Below, piece after piece: positions 12,099 to 21,330 of a stretch of 36,498 bases of DNA (positions within the stretch are counted from its first letter, which is position 1; every line of letters begins with the position of its first letter). This stretch comes from Chrysomallon squamiferum. Taxonomy: Eukaryota; Mollusca; Gastropoda; Neomphalida; Peltospiridae. The stretch lies in the NCBI GenBank assembly GCA_012295275.1, contig CM022677.1:14781445-14817942 (forward strand), given 5' to 3'. Both the position numbers and the translations under genes were made by a program. The notes beneath the pieces were generated by a model. It ran no database searches, had not been told where the DNA came from, and saw only the letters and a list, made by a program, of their open reading frames with translations.

Positions 12099-12299
12099 AT
12101 AGCAACAGCTTCAGATTCCGATGATAGTCTTTCGTGTTGACTTTGTATGGACATTTTTGACAAGCTGCGAGTTCTGTATTGAGGACACTTGTTCTGCACC
12201 AAATGTCTGCAGGGCTACATAAACAACACTTACAACAACAATGAGATAAAACTGTTCTTGTCCTGTTTCCATTCTGGTGTCAGGTGCAGACAAAAGTAA
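12099..12299 (+). pseudogene. RING-finger exon, disabled copy
   Basis: The frame matches the intact right copy (29849-30049) residue for residue over most of its length, including the segments GHLFCTKCLQGYIN and YNNNEIKLFLSCFHSG. The ATG of the right copy is ATA here (12099-12101). Two TGA codons interrupt it, at 12138-12140 and 12180-12182, each where the right copy has a TGT cysteine. The second replaces a zinc-binding cysteine of the C-x-H motif. It is a dead copy unless UGA is decoded. The acceptor-like ACAG just upstream is kept. Confidence 0.75.
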
Positions 12300-12786
12300 A
12301 ATTGTTGTCAGTGATTATAACAATTACTGTGTAAAAGAAACTCACTGATAGACAGATACGATTATTTAGTGTTGATTGCAGTCTTGAATATATGCTTAAA
12401 AAGTCATTTTACATTAAACATATGTTAAAATTTAAAGTATTTTAAAATAAATAGCATATAAAAAAAAAAAATTCATGAATAGTCAAATTTCCATCAATCA
12501 TTCAGTGACTGACAAAAACAAGAAGTATTAATATCACATTAGATTTTATATTCTTTTAGTTCTGTTTTTAACAATAACATTTTGAATTAATAATGTAAAA
12601 CAGGTATTTAATTTCAGTTTTCATGAATGTCCTGATATAAAAATAACAAGTATTATAATATCACATTTCAGATGTTATATTCTTTTAGTTCTGTTTTTAA
12701 CAATAACGTTTTGAATTAATATTGTAGTACAGGTAAATGATATAAGATTTCATGAATGACCTCATATAAAAACAACCATCTGTAAC
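12300..12786 (+). other. Shared non-coding spacer with local duplication
   Basis: A stretch between RING exon and satellite that is also present in the right arm (about 29312-29840). Two diverged copies of a 120-base segment containing TTTTAGTTCTGTTTTTAACA lie at about 12540-12640 and 12660-12760. The right arm has one clear copy near 29380-29460. Confidence 0.5.
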
Positions 12787-13929
12787 TAGACACGATGCAT
12801 TGCCTTGAACAGACTCACTGACAGGGTAGTACATACCACAGTCTGTAATATACTAGAATGATGCACTGCCATGAACAAACACACTCACTGACAGGATAGT
12901 ACATACCACAATCTATAATAGACTAGACATGATGCATTGCCATGAACAAACACACTCACTGACAGGATAGTACATACCACAGTGTAATATACTGGACACG
13001 ATACACTGCCTTCAACAGACTAACAGACAGGATAGTACATACCACATTCTGTAATATATTAGACACGATGCACTGCCTTCAACACAGATACTCACTGACA
13101 GGATAGTACATACCACATTCTGTAATATATTAGACACGATGCACTGCCTTCAACACAGATACTCACTGATATGGTAGTACATACCACATTCTGTAATATA
13201 TTAGACACGATGCACTGCCTTCAACACAGATACTCACTGATATGGTAGTACATACCACAGTCTGTAATATATTAGACACGATGCACTACCTTGAACAAAC
13301 AGACTCACAGACAGCATAGTACATACCACAGTCATTAATATACTAGACACGATGCACTGCCTTCAACAGACTCACAGACAGGATAGTACATACCACAGCC
13401 TGTAATATACTAGACACGATGCCCTGCCTTGAACAAACAAACTCACTGACAGGATAGTACATACCACAGTCTGTAATATACTAGACACGATGCACTGCCT
13501 TGAACAAACAAACTCACTGACAGGATAGTACATACCACAGTCTGTAATATACTAGATACAGTGCAGTGCCTTGAACAGACTCACTGACAGGGTAGTACAT
13601 ACCAGAGTCCGTAATATACTAGACAGCATGCACTGCCTTAAACAAACAGACACGCTGACAAGGTAGTACATACCACAGTCTGTAATATACTAGATACAGG
13701 GCACGGCCTTGAACAAACAGAGTCACTGACAGGGCAGTACATACCAGAGTCTGTAATATACTACACACGATGCACTGCCTTAAACAAAGAGACACGCTGA
13801 CAAGGTAGTACCTACCACAGTCTGTAATAGATACAGGGCACAGACTTGAACAAACAGACTCACTGACAGGATAGTACATATCACAGTCTGTAATATACTA
13901 GATACAGTGCACTGCCTCGAACAAGCAGT
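12787..13929 (+). repeat. Tandem satellite, unit about 67-71 bp, about 16 copies (left)
   Basis: The repeating unit runs TAGACACGATGCACTGCCTT, then GAACAAACAGACTCACTGAC, then AGGATAGTACATACCACAG, then TCTGTAATATAC. Most length variation is the presence or absence of AAAC after GAAC. Open frames through it (on either strand) are artefacts of a period not disrupted by stops. The same satellite lies inverted in the right arm at 28043-29311. Confidence 0.9.
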
Positions 13930-14410
13930 CAGCCATATTCAATTGTGGACTGGAGTTGGTGAAGAGTAAAGATATAAAATCAACATTAGTTATACCTTTC
14001 ATCTTCAAATCCGAAAATAATTTTAGAAAGAAACTACATCAGAATCTTACCAAACTCAGAATCAGGTACTCAACTAATCTAAACTCAATCAAATTCAGAA
14101 ACAAAACATTTTTCCAGTGAACAGATTTGCTCACAGTTCAATAAACAAGATGTACTGGCTTACCTTATTTTGCCAACATCTAAACTGAAATATCAAAATT
14201 CTTTATTAATTAAAATGCCCAGAGAAATTGAGTCCTACTTATTCAAATCAGCTGGTAATAAATTTTGAAACAAACTATTTTTTTATTATTATTATTATTC
14301 CGGATAAGTAACCGTACTGGAATTGAAAAGGAAAAGCATTGCAAAAACAAGGTTATAGAGTTATCTCCCATGATAACTTGTTCCGTTAACCAACCGATCA
14401 TTCTTTAACC
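13930..14410 (+). other. Left-arm-only segment after the satellite
   Basis: In the right arm the satellite joins directly to the sequence corresponding to 14410, so these about 480 bases are either an insertion here or a deletion there. No gene is seen; a short (TTA)n lies near 14282-14300. Confidence 0.55.
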
Positions 14411-14640
14411 TGACGGTGTAAGAGTTCGCTAGATTTGCTCGTTGGCTTCACTTTAGCGAACTAATACTTGAATTAATAAGGAAAATCAATAGCAAACTCT
14501 TGCTGATAGAGTTATAGCCTGTGATAAACTGTTTTGTTAACCAACCGATAACTCTATAACGTTAAGGTTGGAAATGTTAGTTGGCTTCACTTTAGCATTA
14601 ATGTGTATAAATAGATTTTGGCAAATACGGTAAGCCGATA
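14411..14640 (+). repeat. Shared block with internal duplicated motif
   Basis: Matches the reverse complement of about 27825-28044. With the preceding left-only part it contains two diverged copies of one unit (about 14320-14460 and 14470-14595). Each has a TAGAGTTAT-like motif, GTTAACCAACCGAT, and GTTGGCTTCACTTTAGC. The function is unknown. Confidence 0.6.
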
Positions 14641-15299
14641 CGTCGAACTTATGAAACTATGAACAATCCTTTTATGTGAAATAAATATTTGAAATAAAAT
14701 TATTAACAGTGGCTCTTTTGTTATAACGTATAGAAAAAATATGGTGAAAAATGTCCACATATATTGGATTCAAAAGATATAGCACTACAGATCCACTACA
14801 TGTAACACAAGCGACATATATCATATATCATACCCCACTGTAATAGCCGTAAATCTTCCTAAACATCTCCCCGATAATGAGAACCAGTTGTTTAAACCGT
14901 AAGTGAGAATGTTGATCGAGTGATCACTTTTCTCCTTCCATTTACTTGTTGTCCTTGTAGTGAGACAGAGCGGGATGTGAATATGACACCTGATGACAGA
15001 CATCATCACAAAATGTAAACGCTGCTCCTGTAAGACGCTCATCAGCATAGTAATCCTCATAACTTACACCTCTCTGCAGTTGTTGTGAAAAGTAAGTCAG
15101 AAACTCTTTCTGAAAACTCTCCTCAAACTGAGATTTCGCTCAAGTACTTTTGGCTCAGTTGCTGCTGCAGGGTAACAGAGGCAGTTCGTTACTGAGGACA
15201 GTCACATGTTCTGCGTGTGTGTGTGTGTGTGGGAGACAGAGACATGTCGCAGATTTTATTACATAATAAAAATTATTATTCAGTATTTTTATTATTATT
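14641..15299 (+). other. Left-arm-only segment (first part)
   Basis: Absent from the right arm. It holds the unassigned frame at 14942-15139 on the minus strand and a short (TG)n near 15213-15230; otherwise non-coding. Confidence 0.6.
14942..15139 (-). CDS. Unassigned 65-codon frame without an ATG start
   Basis: On the minus strand a stop-free stretch of 65 codons ends in TAA at 14942-14944 and is limited upstream by a TGA at 15140-15142. Its composition looks protein-like (for example EEFLTYFSQQ-like aromatic and acidic segments, then YEDYYADERLTGAAF). It has no methionine start. It could be an exon or the 3' end of an eroded gene, with a candidate acceptor (TTGAG) near its beginning. I do not recognise the family. 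Because it lies in DNA missing from the right arm, there is no partner copy with which to test conservation. It could be chance. Confidence 0.25.
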   Translation of the reverse strand, partial: AKSQFEESFQKEFLTYFSQQLQRGVSYEDYYADERLTGAAFTFCDDVCHQVSYSHPALSHYKDNK

Positions 15300-15862
15300 A
15301 AATGTTTCACGTAAGAGACATACCTCTAATCCCTGTTTGTGAGCACATATCACTAAAGGGAGATAACTATAATCGATGTAATTTTTACTTTGCTTACTGA
15401 ATACATCTCACGTAAGGGACATACTCTAAACTATGTTTGTGAACACATACCAGTAAAGGGAGATAACTCTAATCGATATAATTTTTAGTTCGCGGAGTAA
15501 ACATCTCCGACTTCGGAGGACACGTCAGGGATTATGTAACGTGATTATATATATATATAAAGTGAATTTTCCTCAATCGTGGCATTTTTTGAGGTTCCAT
15601 TTATCCCGTATGGATAATAAGCTTACGTAAGCTTAGTGAGTACATCTCACGTAAGGGACATAACTCTAATATATGTTTGTGAACACATATCACTAAAGGG
15701 AAATAACTATAATCGATGTAATTTTTACTTTGCTTAGTCTCACGTAAGGGACATATCTCTAAACTATGTTTGTGAACACATATCACTAAAGGGAGATAAC
15801 TATAATCGCTGTAATTTTTACTTGGCGGAGTAAACTCCTCCCACTACCGGTGATACGTCAGG
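15300..15862 (+). repeat. Tandem repeat with AAGGGAGATAACT motifs (left)
   Basis: Units of about 90-105 bases start with CACGTAAGGGACAT (near 15308, 15410, 15649, 15741). They continue with a TATGTTTGTGAACACAT core, AAAGGGAGATAACT and ATCGATGTAATTTTTACTT. A longer composite period of about 325 bases includes (GGA)GGACACGTCAGGG / GTGATACGTCAGGG at 15510 and 15848. The family is inverted at 17743-18150 beyond the gap. Confidence 0.75.
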
Positions 15863-15892
15863 GCTTTTTATATATACATAATATTACTATTA

Positions 15893-15896
15893 CTAT

Positions 15897-15941
<45 letters not shown>

Positions 15942-15964
15942 CAGTAGTAGTAGTAGTAGTTGTA
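15893..15964 (+). repeat. (AGT)n microsatellite
   Basis: About 72 bases of almost pure AGT, with single interruptions near 15942 and 15961. The counterpart on the right (about 27720-27776) is a mixed (ACT)n/(AAT)n run of similar length but different composition. Confidence 0.9.
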
Positions 15965-16338
15965 GTATCTCTATTTGTGCATTCTTAATTTATTTCACAT
16001 ATTTAAAATGTTTCTTTATTAAAACCTTAATATTTTTTCATTCATGCTATTCAGAGTAAAAATAAGGTCAAGAATTTAAATTTGTTACGAAATTCCGTTT
16101 TGATACGCGAAAATTTCTATATTTTATTTATTATGATTAGAGAAAGAGAGATTTGGATTTCACTACAACTGTCAGTTTGTTTGGTTTCATAAAAATTTCA
16201 TTTCACTGTAAAAATGTAGTATAAAAATTTCAAATACATGTAAATACTGTTTTTAAGCCTTTTCATACTGACACGTTATTTAAATTTCACAGATATAATG
16301 ATTTCTAGAGTGTAAAATTGTTAATTTTGTGTTGAGAG

Positions 16339-16351
16339 AACAGATCGAGTT

Positions 16352-16421
<70 letters not shown>

Positions 16422-16480
16422 AAGAAAGAGAAAGAGAGACAAAGAGAGAGACCAGAGAGACAGAGAGAGAGAGATTAACT
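16339..16480 (+). repeat. (GA)n microsatellite
   Basis: A long pure GA run at about 16364-16419 in a broader GA-rich tract. The partner on the right is a (TC)n run of about 100 bases (27225-27325), so the arms have diverged in repeat length. Confidence 0.9.
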
Positions 16481-16499
16481 ACAAAGAGACCGAGAGAAA

Positions 16500-17147
16500 T
16501 GTAACCGTTAACCAAATACTAACATTTAACAAATACTAACTATTGACAAAATACTAACATTTAACAAATACTAACCATTACTAACATCCCCTACGTGTAC
16601 TGAACCTCACCGTGGTGTAGGTGTGGCAACATTTCCAAAGTGAATGGCTAATTAGTACATTTATATTATATTAATTGGTTAGATAGATAGATATACGTAC
16701 CTTCAGAGATAGTTACTGAAGATAGATGAACAGATGGATACATAGGGTATTGCTACTTTTTTCTAATCTCGAATACAGTGTCATTAATTTGAAAGCCCTT
16801 TCTATACACAGACAGGCCAACAGAAGTGTATGTACTTATGACATATAAATATCTCCCTCTGGCTTTCTTACTCTCTCTCTCTCTCACTCCCCGGATTACT
16901 CTAATCAGATGGATTATTTTATTTTACCAGATATTATGTGATAATTAAGTATTATAGGTTCTGTGATTAATGTGCTCTTTAACGGAAAATATTATAGACA
17001 CTTCTTGGCCCCCATATTTGGTGATGAAATCAATAGTTTTGGAATTGATATAGTCTATTCTGAGTTTTATTTACGTTTTTTGAAACAGTTGAAAATCCAC
17101 TGTCCATCTGGCGGGCGCGTTGTCAAACTTCAAATAAAATCAAGAGG
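16500..17147 (+). other. Shared sequence upstream of the PHD-like relic
   Basis: It begins with a short tandem of AAATACTAACATTTAAC-like units (about 16505-16585), then a GATA-like stretch. From about 16960 a reading frame is kept with few changes in both arms (including FNGKYYRHFLAPIF). Another frame just before 17148 leads directly into the PHD-like coding relic (…SNKIKRMR), so coding sequence of the mobile element probably extends upstream of the ATG used below. The element's 5' part is not recognised. Confidence 0.5.
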
Positions 17148-17542
17148 ATGAGGTCTGCCGAGGCACTGACAGAAGAAGAAAGTGTTAAGAGGTATGAAGA
17201 AGAGTTGGCAGAGAAAAAGAAGGAGGAGGAAGTAAAGGCCAAGAAAACAAATATTTTAGAGGCAAAATTACAACAAAAAAAATAGAAGATACCGAAGTGG
17301 ATGCAGACAAAGAAAACGTTGATGGTGATGAGCATGAACTAGAAAACAGAGATGTAGTAGATACACAAGAAAAATGTGAATTCTGTGGCATAACTGATGA
17401 TGGAATGAATTCTGAGGAGTTCATAGGATGTGACGGGTGTCCAAATTGGCATTGTCTTGATTCTTGCGCAAATCTTGAAATACCAGCTGGTGCAGACTTT
17501 AAAGATATTGTATTCTTGTGTGATATTTGTCAAGGAGTTTAG
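17148..17542 (+). pseudogene. C-terminal relic of a probable transposase with PHD-like zinc finger (left)
   Basis: Two frames make up the relic. The first 45 codons give MRSAEALTEEESVKRYEEEL and a Lys/Glu-rich helix ending at TAG (17283-17285). After a shift the second frame (from 17297) gives an acidic linker, then CEFC, GCDGC, NWHC and FLCDIC, ending with TAG at 17540-17542. The Cys/His spacing fits a PHD-type finger, though the histidine directly follows the tryptophan, unlike the usual W-aromatic-H order. A Leu-Thr-x-Glu-Glu start followed by a charged coiled coil and a PHD-like tail is typical of pogo/Tigger-type DDE transposases in marine invertebrates (from memory), so this is probably such a tail. 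The DDE domain is not visible. The right copy is 26130-26565. The gap begins directly after the stop. Confidence 0.55.
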
Positions 17543-17742
17543 NNNNNNNNNNNNNNNNNNNNNNNNNNNNNNNNNNNNNNNNNNNNNNNNNNNNNNNNNN
17601 NNNNNNNNNNNNNNNNNNNNNNNNNNNNNNNNNNNNNNNNNNNNNNNNNNNNNNNNNNNNNNNNNNNNNNNNNNNNNNNNNNNNNNNNNNNNNNNNNNNN
17701 NNNNNNNNNNNNNNNNNNNNNNNNNNNNNNNNNNNNNNNNNN
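17543..17742. other. Assembly gap (200 N)
   Basis: Exactly 200 N, probably a fixed-size gap of unknown true length. It hides the inner border of block B. Confidence 0.98.
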
Positions 17743-18150
17743 ATGCAAGGGTGGGAGGTTTACTCAGCAGTAAAAGAGGCTATATTGATTACAGTTTAGT
17801 GATATGTGCTCACAAACATAGATTAGAGTTAGGTCCCTTACATGAGATGTACTCAGTAAACAAATTAAAAATTATATCGATTAGACTTATCTCCCTTTAG
17901 TGATATGTGTTCACAAACATAGATTTGAGTTATGTCCCTTATGTGAGATGTACTCACTAAGCAAAGTGAAAATTGTATCGATTACAGTTATCTCCCTTAC
18001 GTGACATGTACTCACTAAATAAAGTAAAAATTATATCGATTAGAGTTATCTCCCTTTAGTGATATGTGCTCGCAACTTTAGCCTTACGTGAGATGTACTC
18101 ACTAAGCTTACGTACGCTAATTATCCATATGGGATAAATGGAATCTCGTA
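17743..18150 (-). repeat. Tandem repeat with TTATCTCCC motifs (inverted relative to 15300-15862)
   Basis: Units contain AGTGATATGTGCTCACAAAC, GAGTTATCTCCCTTTAG and GAGATGTACTCACTAAGC, the reverse complement of the array at 15300-15862. The end at about 18085-18150 (AAGCTTACGTACGC … GGGATAAATGGAAT) mirrors about 15595-15640. Confidence 0.75.
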
Positions 18151-18490
18151 TAAATAAAATATATATGAATCCATGATGTGTGTTTACATTGGTGTGTGTT
18201 GGTGCACGCATTTGCATACAAAAACACACATACACAACAAACACATAAATTAAGCTATGCATTTCTTTATTTATTTTTTATTTGTTTTTCATCCATTTTC
18301 CAATCCAGTGCCTCCTGCAAGCATTATTAGAGATTTTAAAAATGATTTGTGTAATATGATTTTAAATAATTACATATATTTATCTTGTCAATCAATTTAT
18401 ATTTGTTAAACAGTTTACACAAATACTTTGAGGTGTAAAATAATGTTTATCAATATTCTGCCTTATAACATGATCAGTATAACATTAATT
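18151..18490. other. Non-coding spacer
   Basis: AT-rich, with a CA/TG-rich bit near 18175-18245. No gene seen. Confidence 0.5.
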
Positions 18491-19070
18491 CAGTGATTCT
18501 CAACCAGTGTGCCGCGGCGCACAGGTGTGCCACGAGATCTTCCTATGTGTGCCGCAAAATTTTGAACGGCACACTAAGAAAATGAGAAAAACCACGTGAT
18601 CCCAAAATAAAACAAACAGTAGAATGCAAGGTAAAAACGAAAATATTCTCACTTCAACAGACAAGTTAGTTGCCCTCAAAAAGAAAATAGTGATTTGGGA
18701 AAAAAAAGAGCAATCACTGTCAACCTTTATATGTTCCCTTTATTGCGTTCTACCTGCATTAGAGAAGTGATCCCTATTGTGTTTACTCATCTGACAGCCC
18801 TGGACGAAAGCATCAACAATAACTTTCCGTCATTAAAGACAGAAAAGTATGATTGGATTAGAGATCCTTTCATAAATCATTCTTCCAACATTGAACTTGA
18901 GTTACAGGAAGAAGAAGAATTGGCCGCACTTTCTAATGACCTTAAAATTAAAACATTCGATTCGGCCCATTTATTCATTTTGGATTTCAATACAAGAGGT
19001 GTATCCTATTTTATTACAATTTTCAACCGTATATATGTGAATTAGGCAACATCAAAAACATGAAGCACGA
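18491..19070 (+). mobile_element. hAT transposon relic (SCAND3/ZBED5-like)
   Basis: It starts with CAGTGATTCTCAACCAGTGT followed by GCCGCGGCGCAC, a form typical of hAT terminal inverted repeats. Inside are fragments of the C-terminal half of a SCAND3/ZBED5-type hAT transposase, listed separately. The matching right terminal repeat was not found, so the 3' end is truncated or diverged. This is a partly deleted, inactive copy. Confidence 0.7.
18648..19045 (+). pseudogene. hAT transposase C-terminal fragment
   Basis: A first frame near 18648 reads DKLVALKKKIVIWE. After an A-run (about 18699-18706) the frame changes, and from about 18695 to 19045 it reads through LYMFPLL, HLTALDESINN, FPSLKTEKYDWIRDPF and ELELQEEEELAALSND. 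These segments and their order match what I recall of SCAND3/ZBED5-like hAT proteins, whose function would be transposition. The catalytic region is not seen. The last about 25 codons diverge, and the frame ends before the C-terminal dimerisation segment. It is broken and not expected to be active. Confidence 0.65.
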
Positions 19071-19319
19071 GATATTACATACAATGACCAAACACTGAGG
19101 AAATTATGAAAAAAAGCCAGGCACAAATTTCTCACTAAAAAACACAGCTATTTGACTGATAACATTCGAAACACTGCAATAAAGTATAGCTGTGTTTTTC
19201 TTTATTTAGTTTGAGTTATTCTTTGTGTCTATGACTAGTCTGTGTATACGGTTGTATGCCGTCTATGAGTTGCCATGTTTTTATTTTGCAAACGTTATCA
19301 CTAATAATAAAGATGTATT
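19071..19319. other. Non-coding spacer
   Basis: AT-rich sequence that may include the eroded 3' end of the hAT element; nothing further is recognised. Confidence 0.4.
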
Positions 19320-19790
19320 AATAATATATTTTAATACAGGATGCGCAAAAATAAGAAAAAAGAATAATAGGTGATAAAAAACAAAGAAGAACAATGAGAA
19401 GCACTCTAATAACTACGTTAGGAATATGCCGGTACGACGGCAACGACGGCGACATTAATAGAAATTACAATAATACAATTTAATACTCAGAAACAATGAG
19501 TAATGACTAATAAAAAGCGCTAAACAATAATGAGAATTACAGCAACAAAGCTAGGAACAAGGACAGCAACTATGGTGATATTAATAGAAATAGTAATAAT
19601 ACACTTTAGTATAGGATTTGAACGCAAGAAAAGTATATGAATAATAGTTAATAAAAAGTAAAAGGTTAGTGAGAAGTAAACGTTGAGAACAACGCCGTTA
19701 CGACGCCAATGACGGTGACATTAACAGAGATAATAATATACCTTAATATTTTAAAAACGAAAAGGAATGAGTACACCAATAACATTTCTT
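19320..19790 (+). repeat. Degenerate tandem array, second locus
   Basis: Same family and orientation as 4020-4650: GGTACGACGGCAACGACGG near 19432, a diverged copy near 19570, and CGTTACGACGCCAATGACGG near 19697, each followed by GACATTAA. Linked blocks such as AAAAAGCGCTAAACAATAAT (19516; near 4165 on the left) are shared. Confidence 0.6.
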
Positions 19791-21114
19791 CAAAATGTAC
19801 GAAGAATAATTAATATAAATTTGAATGAACTGTTACGAAAGCAATAAACATCTCTACCAAAAATTTTGAACACATTTCTGTAACAGTAATCTGAAGAAAT
19901 TTGTGAATGTTGTTTATAATTTTCATTACATTTTATTAATCTCAGAAAATCAGTGATGTGTTGGTTAAACAAGTGCACACTTCAGCATCAAACCTATCTC
20001 TGAAAATATATCCTTTTTCACAGAACATGATTATTGTAAACACTCGTGTGAAAACAACTGTGATTTCTTCAAGTGAGGATAATGTAAATTCTCTTAACCC
20101 ACTTGATCGCTGACTGTAAATGATAAAACAAAAGACCTGAATTAATCTAAGGAAGATGTTTTATTAGTTTGCGTACATTTCAATAACAATATTGAGTCCT
20201 TTTTTCACATTCGCAGTTTAAAAAAGGCATTTTTCTTACACTTTCATAATCACAAAATAAATTTAAATAATTTTACATTTTTACACAGATACACCCAAAA
20301 CACACACACACTGTGGTTTTATAAACGTTCACGATTTCTCATGCAAAATTAAATTAATTATATTATAAATAAATCAATTTATGATTATTATCATCATTAT
20401 TATATAATTTTATAAAAAAGAAGTGTTTAGTTTTTATCTCGACAGATACAATAAACTAAGAATGAATCTGATTTCTCTGATAACTTTACGAAGTAATTCG
20501 AAGTAATTTTTATATCCGCACTCAGAACAGTTCTAATGAAACTAAGAGAATAGCGTCAAACATATATAGGAAGCTTCCGTTTTTACAGAAAAAATAAAAT
20601 ATTAAGGTGTTATTTCTGTTGTTGTTGTTGTTATTTAGCTGTTGACAAAGAGAGGACTTTGACAACTATGGTGTCTGTTTCATTGTTGATTACTGGTGGA
20701 GGGGATATATTAATATCTAATGCAGTATGAGAACTTCAGCTATAATAAGAAATGTAAAGTATATTACACTAAACAACTTGCGCTGATGTACACATTTTAA
20801 TGAATGTAATGAAAAAATTAAGTGCAGTGTAAGTTTGTCATATTTACTTAATAAAAGTTAATATTATCAAATTTAAATTGACCCTTTATTCACTACGAGA
20901 AATATTTTAATTAATCTGAAGTTCAGCAATATTTTGAAGTTTATTAAACTATTTTTATTAGATTTATATTTCTTTCACAGGCATTATTAAAATTAGAAAT
21001 AATTTTTATTACCATCAATTTATGTAGCTTTCATCGCAAATTAAATATTTTATTTTTTATTATAGAGCATTATTATTATAACATTTATTTTTATAACTCA
21101 GTGGTAAAATTATC
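19791..21114. other. Non-coding AT-rich region
   Basis: No exon-like or RNA-like signal is seen over about 1.3 kb. A short (TTG)n lies at about 20619-20632. Confidence 0.5.
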
Positions 21115-21330
21115 AATTTAAATAGCGTTATCCTTAACTAAAACTGACGTGATGTTATGTGATTTATAGCGGTATCCTTAATTAAAAATATCACCTTATT
21201 TTTACTTGTTTATAATTATGTGATGTGATTTATACTGTAAATAGCGGTATCCTTAATTAAAACTATCACCTTATTTGTACTTGTTTATAATTATTTTTTG
21301 ATTTATAGTGTAAACTGCGCTCATTTTACA
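21115..21330 (+). repeat. Short tandem repeat, unit about 75 bp
   Basis: Two clear units and one partial contain ATAGCGGTATCCTTAATTAA, then TATCACCTTATTT and ACTTGTTTATAATTA. Diverged single copies of the same motif lie near 100, 5690 and 23660, so it belongs to a dispersed family. Confidence 0.65.

Larger units (their letters stand above)
8770..17542 (+). repeat. Inverted repeat block B (left arm, about 8.8 kb)
   Basis: This block aligns, in reverse orientation, with about 26130-34208. Matching landmarks in order are: the flank near 8810 (34180), GGTCTGGTTACAGGAT near 9083 (33890), IRAG exons, the RING exon, the satellite, TTAACCAACCGATAAC near 14537 (27908), CCGGTGATACGTCAGGG near 15847 (27795), the (AGT)n and (GA)n tracts, and the PHD-like coding relic. 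The inner end runs into the run of N at 17543, so the true inner border is hidden. Large left-only segments are about 9713-9870, 13930-14410 and 14641-15828. The main left-only deletion removes about 770 bases corresponding to about 30510-31290. Confidence 0.9.

Noticed and set aside
11863-12124. Open frames with Leu, Tyr or Cys runs
   Set aside because: Translations of (TTA)n and (CTG/TTG)n tracts; likewise the frames at 30027-30336, 15850-16059 and 27200-27490.
13619-13879. Minus-strand open frame across the left satellite
   Set aside because: The peptide repeats with the satellite unit; stops are simply absent from that frame of the repeat. The frame at 28811-28996 on the right is the same artefact.
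12787-13929. Possible CRISPR-like array
   Set aside because: Units are head-to-tail without distinct spacers; it is an ordinary satellite in animal DNA.
17123-17533. Minus-strand Ser/Phe-rich frames opposite the left PHD relic
   Set aside because: Shadows of the Lys/Glu-rich coiled coil on the plus strand.
17527-17900. Open frames running through the gap
   Set aside because: They consist largely of undetermined bases.
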